Source: Saksenaea vasiformis B4078
Taxonomy: Eukaryota > Mucoromycota > Mucoromycetes > Mucorales > Saksenaeaceae
Assembly: GCA_000697055.1 (NCBI GenBank)
Contig: JNDT01002030.1
Span: 1-64,000, forward strand
Direction of reading: 5' to 3'
Length of the DNA: 64,000 bases
In this document: one piece after another, positions 24,801 to 36,404 of the stretch
Layout: each line of letters begins with the position of its first letter
Numbering within the stretch: the stretch's first letter is position 1
Program-made: the position numbers and the translations under genes
Notes under the pieces: model-generated
Seen by the model: the letters and a program-made list of their open reading frames with translations, nothing else
Database searches by the model: none
What the model was told of the DNA's origin: nothing

Positions 24801-25102
24801 CAAGGTAACAACGAGAGTAATTATTCTCACATAGAAATTAACATTATTTACGTAGCAATTTCTTTCATTCTGTGTTGCTATTGCGAATTACCGTACACCT
24901 CCGCCCAATTTGCATGAAGCCTTTGGAGCAGTAAGTGAATCACGCATGTTTTTTTTTTTTTTGAGCGGCGATGTTAATGATCTATTTATTTTAGATTTTA
25001 GTTGGTTATAAAAACATGTTTGGGGCGCAACAATGGCAGCAAGGTTGGGCATCATTGCCAGAAGAGACAAGGAAGGCTTTGCATGACCGATTTGGTATCT
25101 AA
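21874..25102 (+). CDS. KAP104: Transportin (importin beta-2, karyopherin Kap104/TNPO1)
   Basis: Nuclear import receptor of about 909 residues that carries PY-NLS cargo such as hnRNP-type RNA-binding proteins. The ten exons are 21874-21969, 22027-22353, 22413-23298, 23345-23418, 23474-23902, 23964-24233, 24286-24478, 24533-24804, 24856-24930 and 24995-25102; all join in frame and sum to 910 codons. HEAT-repeat signatures of the family are present: LVRSI-like [82 protein letters not shown]. The acidic H8 loop, which lets Ran-GTP displace cargo, is at about 23065-23130, followed by [15 protein letters not shown]-terminus is [18 protein letters not shown]. Gene intact. Confidence 0.95.
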
Positions 25103-25309
25103 GATTGTCCTAATCTAGTGTAGTTATCTTTCTTTCTCAAAAAGAAAAAAGAAAAAAGGAAAAAAAAATGTAAACTTAGAAAAGAAATAGCATAACAAGT
25201 ATCTGTCGTCATGCTTCACATCGCGATGGAATACATATAAAATAAATGGTTGTAAAATTAACAGCTGCCAGGTCGCCAGAGTCAGTTGTCGCCGCCTTCT
25301 TCTTCTGAG

Positions 25310-25830
25310 CCATCGGTGTTTCAATCACCAGCATTAATCACAGAAATGGTGTCAGACTGACGTCCACAACCAGTTTATCTATTTGCCATCATGACAGCTT
25401 TGAACTTGCTTTTGTTCACATATACAAGCGAATGAGATGTATTAACGCTAGTGAAAAGCGTACTCGAAGATCTGCCGTCATCGACAGCTGTCTAAGTGAT
25501 TACAGCGATTGATCAAGCTCTCAGAGATTTCCAGCTGTAACAACGACAGTAAAAAGTTGTGCCAATGTGTGTATCAAGAATCGGAAGCTACAATAATTAT
25601 GATTTTTTATATTGTCGTTCGTTATACCCTGTCTTCTCAGAGCACGCTCCAAGGCATAAAGGACGCATACGAAATGCATTCTAGAGAAGTGTCTTCTAGG
25701 ACATCGGGAACCGGTCTTTCGGGAAATATCCCCACCGTTATTCGCAACGATAACGTCCAATATCAAAGTAACTTCCTTGCAAAGACGACTATTATCAATA
25801 GGTAATTGCAAAATAGAACATACTTCGGTC
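25310..25830 (+). pseudogene. Diverged gene fragment, paralogue copy 1
   Basis: This segment shares order and sequence with 27545-28018. The common stretches begin with gcattaatca, then tttgccatcatgaca (ATG start), a middle block ending atcaagaa-cggaag, and a last block translated STLQGIKDAYEMHS...GNIPTVIRNDN. Differences from the other copy in the last block are mostly conservative (D/E, Y/F, M/L, N/D, V/L), so the frame was once under protein selection. The first part no longer reads through here. No family recognised. Confidence 0.45.
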
Positions 25831-27544
25831 TACATAACAGTTGGTTCATAACCTGCCATAGCGTTCCCACTTCGTCGTCACCATGTAACCAATATCGGGA
25901 AGAAATGGTACTTCAATTGAATTGCGCTACTTCCATTATAGTTTCTAATCACCTGTGATTATTGCGTTCTTTATAGTTGTTACCGGAAGACACTGTGAAG
26001 GTGGCTCACGAAGACACTGCGGATACCCTAACCCCTTTCTAGAGTTCTGCTTCTCCTATCCTGAGTGAACTGAATGAGGTCTCTTTTACAAGCGACAAAT
26101 ACCATGGGAAACGGACTTTTGCTCACACATACCATCATTCGGAAATTTGGCCGCAGTATGACCCTCCCATATGTATGGTTCTTGTTTTTTTTATCATTGC
26201 TATTCAACTTGGCTAACTTTGTAATTAGTGGATTGCTGATGGAACAAATATAACGGCGAATTAAAGCATCTTTGGGAAGCATCGACAAACTTGGCACTCT
26301 TTCCTGGGGACCCGTCCGCTGCAAGAATACTGCGCAAGTATCTGTTATCTCTGAATGACTTTTCTAATATCTGTCTTTAGATACTTGCATGTTTCTTTCA
26401 TGCTTGACATCACACAATAGGTTAAGAAGTATGTGCGTGTGAATAACGATGTAATGATTCGGCAAAACTTGGCTGTCGTAGCTCAAGAGGTACCCCAATC
26501 TCCGAGCGATTCCTTATGTGGTTTACAGTGCTCCCTTTCTAATTTGAAAACCCTCTAATTTAAAAGCCTGCCCTCTTCAAGAAATTTGGCGGGAACGGCC
26601 AGAAAACATAGTGTATATTTTCAAATCCTCAGTACAATCAATTTCAAGGTTGTAAAGAAGGATGAAACTGCTATGGGGGAAATTGTTGTTTCGAAGACGC
26701 TCTATGTTGATCGACTTCTTGCGAAATATGATGTAATAGCCGTTTGTCTCACAATGTGTTGCTCTCGTACTTCGTCTCATCTTTGTCGGCGATCATCCCT
26801 GACTCTTCCATATCTCTTCAGAAACAAAATCTATCACAGCGTCAATAGGTAACAGTTGGTTTCGCATTGGAAAATATGGTCTCTCTCTTTCGAAACTTAA
26901 GGTACTTCTGGATTAGCACAATTCCTTCGACTTCTATAGACTCGTTGGAATTGTCATCATGCTGGGTTCCTTTGAAAGACCAAAATGATTCCTCGTCCAA
27001 GCTGAGAGCCCTGAGAGCGCCATATGGATTCTTTTACTCATATCGCATTGCGTCGTTCGCCGGTCATAGTCACGTTCTTTGGGCGGTATTGCGGAAAAAT
27101 GGTGATAAACAGAGTTGTTGATAGCTGCATATTTATAGTTTCATTGATGAAGTTGCAATGTTCATACCACTGTAAAAAGACGCTATATCATGACTCATTA
27201 TTGTACGTAAGAACAGCTCTTGATGGTATTCTCAACGAGCATCCTACGACTCACAGCATAGTAGTTCATACTCGGATGACTTTGTCACACATCCTCAATA
27301 AAATAAACACCCACGATATTCAAGTATTTTGCAAGGAACCAAGAACTTGATAACCGGCGGCGGGTCTGTTGTATTTGAACAAAATTTGCGCCTCTAGAAA
27401 TTCAAAATTTGTGCGAACCTGAGCATGATTTCATGCCATCATCTATATGTCTTGAGAAAGTGTTTAGAACGGTGTCCCTGGTGTCTTTGCAAATCAATAT
27501 ATCTTGCAAGTGATTGCAATCGCGCTTTTCCTATGAAGCTATCG
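25831..27544. other. Eroded region between the two paralogous fragments
   Basis: 1.7 kb with many short frames on both strands but no recognisable domain. A frame around 26577-26852 and another at 26867-27121 look like remnants of coding sequence but are broken. Probably decayed genes or transposon debris. Confidence 0.35.
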
Positions 27545-28018
27545 GAGTTTCAACTAGTAGCATTAATCAGCATGTCAAAACTGACGTTGAAAGCTGGTCT
27601 ACTCCTTTGCCATCATGACAACTTCTGATTCTTCTAATTAACTTTGGTCCACAAAGATAAGTAAGTGCAATATATCAGCACTGGTGGAAAGAGTGCACAA
27701 GGATCGACCGTCATCAACATTCGTTCAAGTGACCATAACCATCGATCGCGCTCATAAAGAGTTCCAGCAGTTGCCAGCCGTAGCCGCAACAGCAAAGAAC
27801 ATGCAAAATGATATATCAAGAATTGGAAGGTACAATAACAATGTTTTTATTTTATGGGTTTTTTTTAAGTACTTCGTTTCATAGAGTACACTCCAAGAAA
27901 TCAAGGAAGCGTTTGAACTTCATTCCGAGGGATCGTCTTCTGGAAAATTGCAGGCTGGTCTTCCGGGAGATATCCCCACCCTTATTTGCAACGATAACAT
28001 GCAACAACACTCAACTAT
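27545..28018 (+). pseudogene. Diverged gene fragment, paralogue copy 2
   Basis: Partner of 25310-25830. It opens with ATG ACA ACT after tttgccatc, then a frame with ALVERVHKDRPSS, ITIDRAHKEFQQLPAV and AKNMQNDISRIG. A possible intron (27830-27885, GTACAA...CATAG) leads to STLQEIKEAFELHS...GDIPTLICNDN and a stop near 28020. The intron phase does not join these two parts, so the copy is either broken or uses another splice pattern. Function unknown. Confidence 0.45.
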
Positions 28019-28690
28019 TTAGCGATGAAGTGTCGGTTGAATGGTTGTGTTCAATCGGACCATGGAGTACGCGAGACTCGTCGAGGATAAGTTATTCAGT
28101 GAAAGGGCAAGGAACGCTCGTGTAAAGCTCACTGTCCGATCAACCGAACTGACCGAGTTGTGCTGCGTATACATTCGAATATTGCTGTGTAACAAAGAAG
28201 TCTGCACACTATAAGCGAAGACTACGGTTGTCAACATGTAGTCAGACAGTTTGAGGACCCACCGATACCGGAATCCGTTGTTAATGCTCGCATAGAACCT
28301 GCAACGTCCTTGTTTATACTATGCTATCTCCACCGTGGAAGACAGCATTGGAACGAGGAGAAACTGGGACTTCCCTAGTGATTTGGGAGAATTACAAGAA
28401 CTCATCGCCAGATGGGCTATACGACATTGGAAAGCAAAAGGATGGAGGAGGATATTCCACTAAGGAACTGCGCTGGTTACTGGGGAGCAAGATTGACGTT
28501 GTCTAAACATTGGATGAACACATACGAGAAATCACAAGATGATTCCTTGCTGTCCGATGGAGAGAATAACCAGACAAACTCTCCGATCTCAATTTTTGAT
28601 GTTGACAGCAAGCTGTTACTACGGCAGTAATTGCAGCCTGGTATATTAACTCTAACTTAGCTGATTTCGCCATGGATATCGTGACTGATA
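28019..28690. other. Region between the paralogue fragment and the pogo element
   Basis: A plus frame around 28250-28440 reads EDPPIPESVVNARIEP...ARWAIRHWKAKGWRR before a stop and looks like a coding remnant, without a family I can name. It ends at the left boundary of the transposon. Confidence 0.3.
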
Positions 28691-30713
28691 TAGTGGATAT
28701 TCGATAAAGGAATAACCTCGATATAAGAATAATTTTTCAGGAAACAAATTTGGTAGGCAGTAAATTATTCCAAAACTCGTTATATGATAAGGAATAATTT
28801 TTGTGGAAAAATATTCTTTTATCGAGTAAAGGGTAGCTAATATTATTGGTTCATTTTTTGAAATAATCTTCTATGCTCGTCTGTTTTGAGAGCTTTTGCT
28901 GCTGTTCTTAAAGCTTATTAAGCTTTCTTTTAAGCAGTCGGTCTAGTTGGTAGTCTATATCTTCACACATATCTAATGACTTTCGTAAGATATCAATTGC
29001 TTTTCTTTGTTCTGCGAAAGAATGGATAAGCTTGTCCTCTTCCAGTGGTTCAATATCCTCGTCTGGTTCTTCTTCATTCAGAACTTCGTCTATTATCTGC
29101 TCTTCACCCATCGTCGCATGCAGTTCGACATCTTCATCCTCTGGTTGCAGACTGGTGATTGTTGCTTCTTGGCCATGGATGTTATGGATACTCTCTGCAA
29201 TGTTCTCCATAACATCCTCTTCTTCTTCCATGCGAGGGGTGGTACAAACTTCAATGCCGTCTTCGCATGAGAATAGTGAACTGTGACAGAAACAATTTCG
29301 GATCGTTAGAGGAGTAGCGTTTGCCCATGCAGAGAGACACCACATCATGGCCTTCAGCTGACCAACTTGATACAGATCTTGACGCATGCCTAGATTGTAT
29401 CGAAGGGACGCAACATGATACTGGAAAGATCTATAATAGTGACAGTAATAAGAAAAAGACGATCTACTAATAACTACCTGTAATAGGTCTTGAAGCATTT
29501 TACAATCCCTTGGTCCAGCGGCTGGATCTTCGAGGTTGTGTTTGGCGGAAGTAGCATGACTTCAATGTTCGTCAGCTCTGGGATATGTTTGTGGGAAGGT
29601 GCGTTATTGATTAAGAGAAGTATATTCTTTCCGCTAGCTCGTATCATTCTGTCTAATTTTTTCAAGACCTTTCCGAAGATATCAGAAGTCATCCAAGCAT
29701 TCTTACTCCAATAGTACTGGAAACCGTACTGTTCACCTACGTATAACCATTAGCATGCTGAAGTCGCTTCCTCGGTCACAGTGATATGTACCACTTTTTT
29801 CTTGAAGCTTCGAGGTCGTTGGGCTTTCCCGATGAAAAAGTGTGAGATACGGTGTGAACCGTCAGAGTTGGCGATAAATACCAGGGTAAGTCTCCTCTTG
29901 TCCTTTTTTGTGCCAGATACAGCCTTATCGGCAATGGTCGTGTCTGGCGTTATTGTGTAGAAAAGGCCTGTCTCATCCAAGTTGTACACATGGAAGAGAG
30001 GGTACTCGTGTATCCCCTCTCTGATCTCTTGCATCATGTCATTGTTGATGTCAACAGAACGCTTCCCCATGTATCTGGTACGTTGATAGACCATCTTGTC
30101 ATAAAGTTTGCAATCCATCCATTTGAAAATGCAATTTTTTCGTCGAAATTCATCTTCCTCGCGAAAATCTTTGCCTGTTCCCTAATCATATGTCGATTGA
30201 TAGGGTTGTTGTTTTCTGCCGTAGATTTCACCCACATAGCAAGAGCAGCGTCCAATTGTGGGAGTACGCCGGTGCGCTGCCGTTTTGAAGAAAGTTCCAC
30301 ATCGCACATGTTCTCAATTTTGCGCTTTTTGCTAAGAGTCTTCTGCATTGTAGATTGCACTGGAGCCTTGTTAAGCTTTGCCCACTCAGCAAGCTCAGAC
30401 TGGGTATTGGATGGATTTTCTTCATGATGACAGATAAGCGCTGACTTCTGGTTGTACATGAGTGCAGAACGTGGCACTTTCGAAACTGAAGAGTTAGAGC
30501 TTATTTAATACTGCAGATAATGTAAAAGAATATACGATGGAGATTTGGCAGTTTGCTACGCTTCATGACATTTAGAGCTTTATAAACTGATGCTGAGATA
30601 GTAACAAAGGGTTACACCAACAAGCATTGTTCAAATCCCGCTTCTAGTATGCATCTCGATATAAGAATAATCTTTTCGTCGACCACCATTATTCTTATAT
30701 CGAATAACTACTG
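28691..30713. mobile_element. pogo/Tigger-like DNA transposon with TIRs and TA target-site duplication
   Basis: The left end at 28691 reads TAGTGGATATTCGATAAAG. The right end (reverse complement from 30713) reads CAGTAGTTATTCGATATAAG. The ends match at 10 of the first 13 positions, and both sides are flanked by TA (28689-28690 and 30714-30715). Inner copies of CGATATAAGAATAAT lie at about 28719 and, inverted, near 30655 and 30690. Length about 2.02 kb, right for the pogo/Tigger group of Tc1/mariner elements. It encloses a single minus-strand transposase remnant. Confidence 0.85.
28908..30477 (-). pseudogene. Broken pogo-like (CENP-B-type) DDE transposase
   Basis: N-terminal part (30034-30477) has the CENP-B/pogo DNA-binding helices, including NGWIANFMTRWSI. 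The catalytic core follows as HVYNLDETGLFYT (first Asp), ILLLINNAPSHK (second position, Asp changed to Asn) and KIQPLDQGIVKCFKTYYR (third Asp). An intron at about 29427-29473 leads to the C-terminal LKAMMWCLSAWA region and an acidic tail ending LKRKLNKL. Breaks: a frameshift near 30055 (PDTWG to KRSVDINND) and a stop at about 29748-29750 (...EATSAC). The triad is therefore D-N-D and the enzyme should be inactive. Confidence 0.85.
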
Positions 30714-31402
30714 TACTTTACCTCCTGCTACCGAAACAGAGGATCAAGAGAACGCTGGGGAATCCTCTACAAAGAGGACCAAGCAGAGCTAGCGTGGTGG
30801 CTCCGAAAACGGGCAAGGATCTTGCCTTGATTTATGGTAGAATTGTACGATAGAAGCAGAAACATAGCCTAATTACGTAATAAATATGATGCTTTCTGGA
30901 ACATATAAATGGATGGACTTCCGCAATATATTCTTAGTGATGAAATGGCCATATAAAAAGTTATATCCCGTGTGTTAGCAGAGATATGGTGGCGCTAGCG
31001 ATACAGATGAAGCGTCTGATAAAGTGCGGTTCTGCTAATGTCCAGGAAAAATATGTGATTCTGCTAAGTAGAAATTGTTAGATTCTGGATAAATCCAGAA
31101 TTGCAAGTATCCAGTAGCTGACCGCAAATTAACAGAACCTCCATGTCTCGTAGTGTGTAATACATCTGATACATGTTTACCAGACTTGTGTAAACCCTAG
31201 CTGAAGCGAAATAGGATTACATAACTTATACCAAGAATATAACTAGAGCAAAGCATGGTTATAGCGACCACTCGTGATACTTTGTAACGTTTCGTTCTTC
31301 ACTTAGCATCTACCGCACTTTCTTTTCGGGGTCCGGCCGGACTACGGACTTTTTTTAAAAACCAGATCAGCCTAAGGAGGGTCGTCACACAACCAAGTGG
31401 GA
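30714..31402. other. Region between pogo element and eL43 gene
   Basis: About 690 bp without a recognisable frame. The end, about 31300-31402, should hold the promoter and leader of the ribosomal protein gene (CT-rich tctttt near 31320, then a CGG-rich block). Confidence 0.45.
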
Positions 31403-31878
31403 ATGGTTAACTGGCGAGCTAGGCATGAGTGATCCTGTTCCCTCCCTTTGATAAGCATCCCGCGAAATGGTAATAATATCTTGTTGGGCGATTTTTAGAT
31501 GGATGATACTTATTCTTGACGAATTGATGTCTGTGGATGCATAATAGGCCAAACGCACCAAGAAAGTCGGAATCACCGGTAAATATGGTACCCGTTATGG
31601 TGCTTCGTTGAGAAAACAGGTGAAGAAGATGGAAATCACCCAGCACGCTAAGTACACCTGTACCTTCTGCGGCAAGGTAAATTGTGAATGACAAGGAATT
31701 GGGGAAATGATTCATCATGTGATTGCATTAGGACGCTGTCAAGCGTACCGCCGTCGGTATCTGGAAGTGCAAGGGTTGCAAGAAGATCATGGCTGGTGGT
31801 GCCTACACCGTCTCCACCACTGCCGCCGCCACCGTCCGCTCGACCGTTCGTCGTCTTCGCGAGATGGCTGAGATCTAA
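31403..31878 (+). CDS. RPL43: Large-subunit ribosomal protein eL43 (L37a)
   Basis: 92-residue zinc-ribbon protein of the 60S subunit, exactly the usual family length. Exons: 31403-31405 (only the ATG), 31548-31676, 31732-31878. Reading is [21 protein letters not shown]..., with zinc ligands CTFCGK and CKGCKK, then [18 protein letters not shown] and end LREMAEI. The start codon stands alone before a 142-nt intron (ATG|GTTAAC...AATAG|GCC), a layout seen in many ribosomal protein genes; the GTTAAC donor is not ideal, so the start exon is the least certain part. Codons are strongly C-ending, as expected for high expression and unlike the surrounding AT-rich repeats. It is the only intact housekeeping gene in this repeat region. 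Confidence 0.93.
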
Positions 31879-32644
31879 GGGATTTCTTTGTCCTTGCGAT
31901 GCAATAAAAAATTCATCTATCGAAAAAAAACAACGCGTATTGACTTCTTCGATTGCTGAGGATAGGGTGGCGAGCGATACTGTAGTTAATCAGTCGACTA
32001 TCATGATTATTCTATTTGTCTCGAGTGTTCCGAGACAGCTGTGGAATCGCATTCGTACAACTTTCGTGCAGCTCTTTGAAAATCTGAGTAAACTTCGTAG
32101 ATGGATATTCGTGAATTGAAAAGCTCATACTTCAACGACAAATCGTCACATGGGAACAATTAATACCAAAAAAAAGTGTTGCAGGTAGTAATCGATAATT
32201 GCACTATCAATGTTCGACAGCATCGGGGGCATCACTTCGATTCTATTCTTGGAATTTTCAAAAGGCATACTTGCTTATTCTTCAATCTCTGTTCTTGTCA
32301 CCTAAGAAACCCTAGAGCAGTATGGCAAGATGCAATACCCCATACTACTACCGTCAATCTGAGAACATGTTGCTATTTCGTTGTACTGTTTTATCGGGTT
32401 CATAAAAGCGTATATGTACATGATAAATACACTGTAGAAATTGTAGCTAATCAGTTAACGAACGAAATGAAAGAAGGAAAGACAGGATACTTCTTTAATC
32501 CCTATCATGATGATAGATGGAATGCAAAGGTGGAGTTGGAAGAAAAAAAGGATAATATCAGAAATATTCAAATGTGTGATGATCTACATATTATAATAGG
32601 GGTAAAACGATGGCAATGAGTGACACAGGTGAAGCAGGTATATC
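31879..32644. other. Intergenic region after eL43
   Basis: A 147-codon plus frame at 32176-32619 shows no family resemblance, contains no clear motifs, and runs convergent to the next minus-strand gene. Probably chance or eroded DNA. Confidence 0.4.
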
Positions 32645-34347
32645 TTACTGAATAGAACCAAGCGAAGGTTTTCGCTTCCTTGGCAAAGTTTTAGTCTTCA
32701 TTTGTACAATATCAAATGGTAACAGTGGGTACGGTTTTACGGGGTTGTCCATCTTGGTAATACCATTATGCAGCATTACGACGCTGTACAAATCATCAAG
32801 GTTACCGATTGACAAGAGGAGTTCTGCTTTTGTGGTTGGTATCATTATTGTCGCTACTTCTGCCAAAACCATGTTATCATTCTTGCGCAGCATATAATAG
32901 AAAGTGATAGCGGGACCTATAAAATAAATGAATAAACTTGTCACATCCACTTATTCGCGCCTTACCAATAGCTTGGAAACACAAGACAGAATTGAGGCCG
33001 CTGTTGATCATGTCACCAGCAAACAGCCCCAAACGGTAAAAATCCACCACCTTCGATGTGTCACTTGCTTGTGCGCATTTGATTTCGCCTATGCAGCTTG
33101 TGAACTCTCGGGTGTAACCCTTGAAGATGTCCACTACATAGTCCGGTCGCTTGCCCTCATCATTACCGGTGATGACGATATTCGCACTATAAAATAAAGT
33201 AGTCAATAACAAACAACTGAGACAGACAGAACCAGAACATACCATCGAGCAACGCGATCCTCATTATCTATGGCGAACAAGCTTTGGATCAACGGATGGA
33301 CGTATGAGGCGGTGAGCTCGCTTTCATGCATGACACCACTGTCAAGGTCCTTAATCGTAGGCAAGCTACCGTTTTAAACAAAAAAGAGTTCTCAGTACGT
33401 TAACCATCTTTCAAAAGACGAAAGCTGCATGTATACAGACTTACAGAGCTTCTATCGAGAGAATCACATTACTTTCTGGTATATTGCTTTTGTTGGCAAG
33501 CGTGATCAATCCAATGCGGGTATCCTGGAGACCAATGATATCATCGCGGTAATCCTTATAAAAAATGAGCAGTGCATATAATGGCATCGAAACCTTTTAC
33601 GAAAACTGCATCATACCTACTTTCAACAATTTCTTCATCGCTGCTGCCAGATTGTCATCAAATGCTAGCAGAAAAGAATGATCTTTTGCCACAGATGCGT
33701 AGACGTTTTTCAATGTCACTGGATCGAAATAGGTAGAGGGAATACTTTCATATTTGTTTCTTTTTTGTACCACAAGGATAGACGAAATAGCCCTATAATC
33801 GTGAAGTAGATGTCAGCTGGCATACAGTAACAAGGTTATATCCGCTTACAAGAGTTGATTAAAATGCTGATCTACATTTTAATATAAATTGACGTTTTCC
33901 AGGCAGTGTTTTCGAAATGCGCGAAACTTGGCTGATATATTCGTATCCCCAACCTTCCAATCATCAGGACATTCAGGTTCTTCGTTCCCTTTCTGACTAA
34001 AAAAGGAAAAGGAAGAAGAAAAAGGTAAATAAAAAGACATGGAACTTCTGCTCAAATACAGATTACAAGTGCAGATGTTGCTTCATAACGTGGGCCTTGA
34101 GGGACGACTTGTCATCAGCGTAATGGATGCAACAGGGGCATACTAACTTGAACGGAACGTTGGAATAACTGTGTTCCATCTTCCGTGTGATTTCTTTGGC
34201 GCGGACATCATCTTTGTCATGGTTTTTTCTTGCTGTAAGGATGTGTTCGTGTATCTGGAAGATATGGCGACGCAAGTTGAAATTGTTTACAAAGACTGTC
34301 TCTTCGTCGCAAAATGGGCACAACCGCTTGAAAAAGAACCGGGTCAT
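32645..34347 (-). pseudogene. C2H2 zinc-finger protein with PD-(D/E)xK-like domain; one premature stop
   Basis: Exons read in phase from ATG 34347. Two C2H2-like fingers come first (CPFC...HIFQIHEH and CPCC...HVMKQHLH). A region with DDWKVGDTNISAKFRAFRKHC follows, then FLLAFDDNLAAAMKKLL and DSGVMHESELTASYVHP. The core block is NDEGKRPDYVVDIF...SCIGEIKCAQ, then VVDFYRLGLFAGDMIN, CFQAIGPAITFYYMLRKN and a C-terminal KPSLGSIQ. The spacing RPD-x16-GEIK fits the metal-binding D...ExK of PD-(D/E)xK nucleases. I recall many lineage-specific proteins in Mucoromycota with this RPD...GE(I/V/A)K...L.R...FQ..G core; their function is unknown. One TAA lies in frame at about 33894 (after ENVNLY) while the frame continues on both sides, so it is either a recent pseudogene or a base error. 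Confidence 0.6.
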
Positions 34348-34936
34348 GGCTATCGCTGTTATATCAAACTAAAGTTTGGGATGGTCAGAACAAGCAAGGC
34401 TTTGAACAATTGAATACTTCTTTGTGCTGTTTAAATGATTTCCACGGTGCTTGTGGGTAATGGCGGAATGGTGTCTTCTAGATGATCTTTCATTGGATCG
34501 GATTTCTCATGCTTATGCTTTTTATCCTGTTTAACTGGTTATTCAATGTCCGCTAGTATCTCAGCAACAAATAGATAAGGGACTATGGGACATATTTGGC
34601 AATCATAGCCAGTAACTTTAGCGTGCTAATTTTTACTCAGGCAATCTTGCCGCTATTTCTATTTTTCTTCTTATTCTTTTAGTGGAACACTATAGCTGCT
34701 ATCATTAGGCTCACAAAATCCCATACAAATCGACATCCACTCTGACAACGGCACATGACCTCTAGTATTACCCTCAATGGACCCCACAAACTTTATCCAA
34801 AGGCACATCTGATCAAGACCACGCACAATCGAAACTGCGTACGATCCGAAGTGCATACGATCCAAAACGCATACGATTGAACCAATTACCTGCCGTCATT
34901 ATCCATTCGAGCCATGATAGACTAGATGTTCATCCA
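34348..34936. other. Region between the zinc-finger gene and the LTR element
   Basis: No recognisable gene. A short direct repeat occurs at 34840-34880, where two near-identical cgtacgatc/cgcatacgatt phrases follow one another. The LTR-like sequence begins near 34937. Confidence 0.4.
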
Positions 34937-35500
34937 CTTAGCGAAATTATTTTCTATCAATTTATTTTGTATAAATACCCTTTCAATTCAATGAATAAAA
35001 CATTAGGTTATAACAGCATATTCTTCTCTTGGTTATCTCAAGCTATCCCAAAAGGTCTTTTCCAAAGATTTTTCTTTTATTTCTCAAACAGCCTTTTATT
35101 GCTCGCCTCCGTTGGTTATTCTCAAGAAACCACTGTTAATCCGAATCCATTGATACCTTTTCTTTTTATTTTACTCTCTGTCTGACAAGCTGTCCTCTTT
35201 TTATTTCTCTTTTTATTTCTCTTTTTATCTTTGACGAAACTCTTTGCCGATTCAAGGTAACCATATCAACGACCTTACTAACGATCATATTCTATTTTAT
35301 CCAGATCTCTTCGGATATTGTCAATACCAACAACAGTTAGACTATCCAACCTTCTCTCTTTTCTTTCTTCAAGCTTTATCGCTTAACCAAGTCTTGGTGT
35401 TTGACTTAAATCTATACCTGGTGCTCACTCAATTCCGAACTTTTCTATCAACGAACATTACTCAACCGATACCTTTACCAACAATCACCATCATCTAGGA
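34937..35500 (+). repeat. 5' LTR (partial)
   Basis: Aligned by eye with 37905-38480 and, inverted, with 40300-41000. It contains TGTATAAATA at about 34968, a polyadenylation-like AATAAA near 34993, and the stretch ending ctcaattccgaac-ttctatcaacgaacatt. The upstream U3 part differs from the right LTR, so the left copy may be truncated. Confidence 0.65.
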
Positions 35501-36404
35501 GGATGGTCGTGTCTCATCAGAACATCCGAAAGTTTAGTAAATGCTGCATGTTCGCACATCACACGTCATTTCTTTCAAACGACCCCTTCTAAATAAAATG
35601 AGTGCGTCCTCTTTAGAAGCGTTTATGCTATTGTACAGCAGCGATCATTTCAATCAATCATATTTCTTCGAACATCGGCGGCCGCTCAAATGTTGCATAT
35701 TTATTCGTCATCTTTTGATTGGGAAAACAATCTCATATCTACAAAACTTCTGGACATCCGCCTATCCTGATCTGAGTGAAATTAAAGATCAGGTACATAA
35801 AATAACTCCGCTTGATCCAAGATCACAGCAGAAAAGAATACGACGGTCAAGATAAGAGTACCAAGACACCCGAAAGGACATGTTTTATCCAACCATGACT
35901 TTTCTACAAGTTCCACTCTAATTCTTGAGTATAAATAGGGTAGAAAATGATGTACTAGAAGGACATCTCTTTTTTGATTGAACCTTACTGTGGTATTTCA
36001 CCGTAGTAAGAGGACACAGTGACTATGAATGTGTACCTCTCGATTGGAGTTGTTTCAGAGACATAAGCTCCGTTAAGAAGAATTTTTATTTTATCTAGCG
36101 CAGTAACAGAAGATCAGTTTTTCATCCATTTATTCTTTTCCGAATAAACAGGAGTCTTAACGTATATCTTTGTTTTTCTCGATCTGTCCTGTTTATCCCC
36201 AAATACTACACTTACAATTAAAAAGAGTCTCAAAGGATTTACTCATATGGTTTTCCTATTTTTTGGTCTATCCATTTATCACATTTTTTCATTTGAATTC
36301 TCACGAACTTTTATCAAGAATCCAACATGTCAAGCACTGCTCTGGAAAACAAGTCTCCCATGGTTGAAGAACCTATCCTGCCCTTTATGGAAGAAGAATA
36401 GTCC
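35501..36404. other. Internal 5' region of the LTR element
   Basis: About 900 bp between the 5' LTR and gag, without a family-like frame. A second TATA-like signal, TATAAATAGGG, occurs near 35931, and an AATAAA near 36145, so another promoter or a nested LTR fragment may lie here. Confidence 0.35.

Noticed and set aside
32176..32619. 147-codon plus frame as a gene
   Set aside because: No domain, no supported intron, AT-rich composition like the non-coding surroundings.
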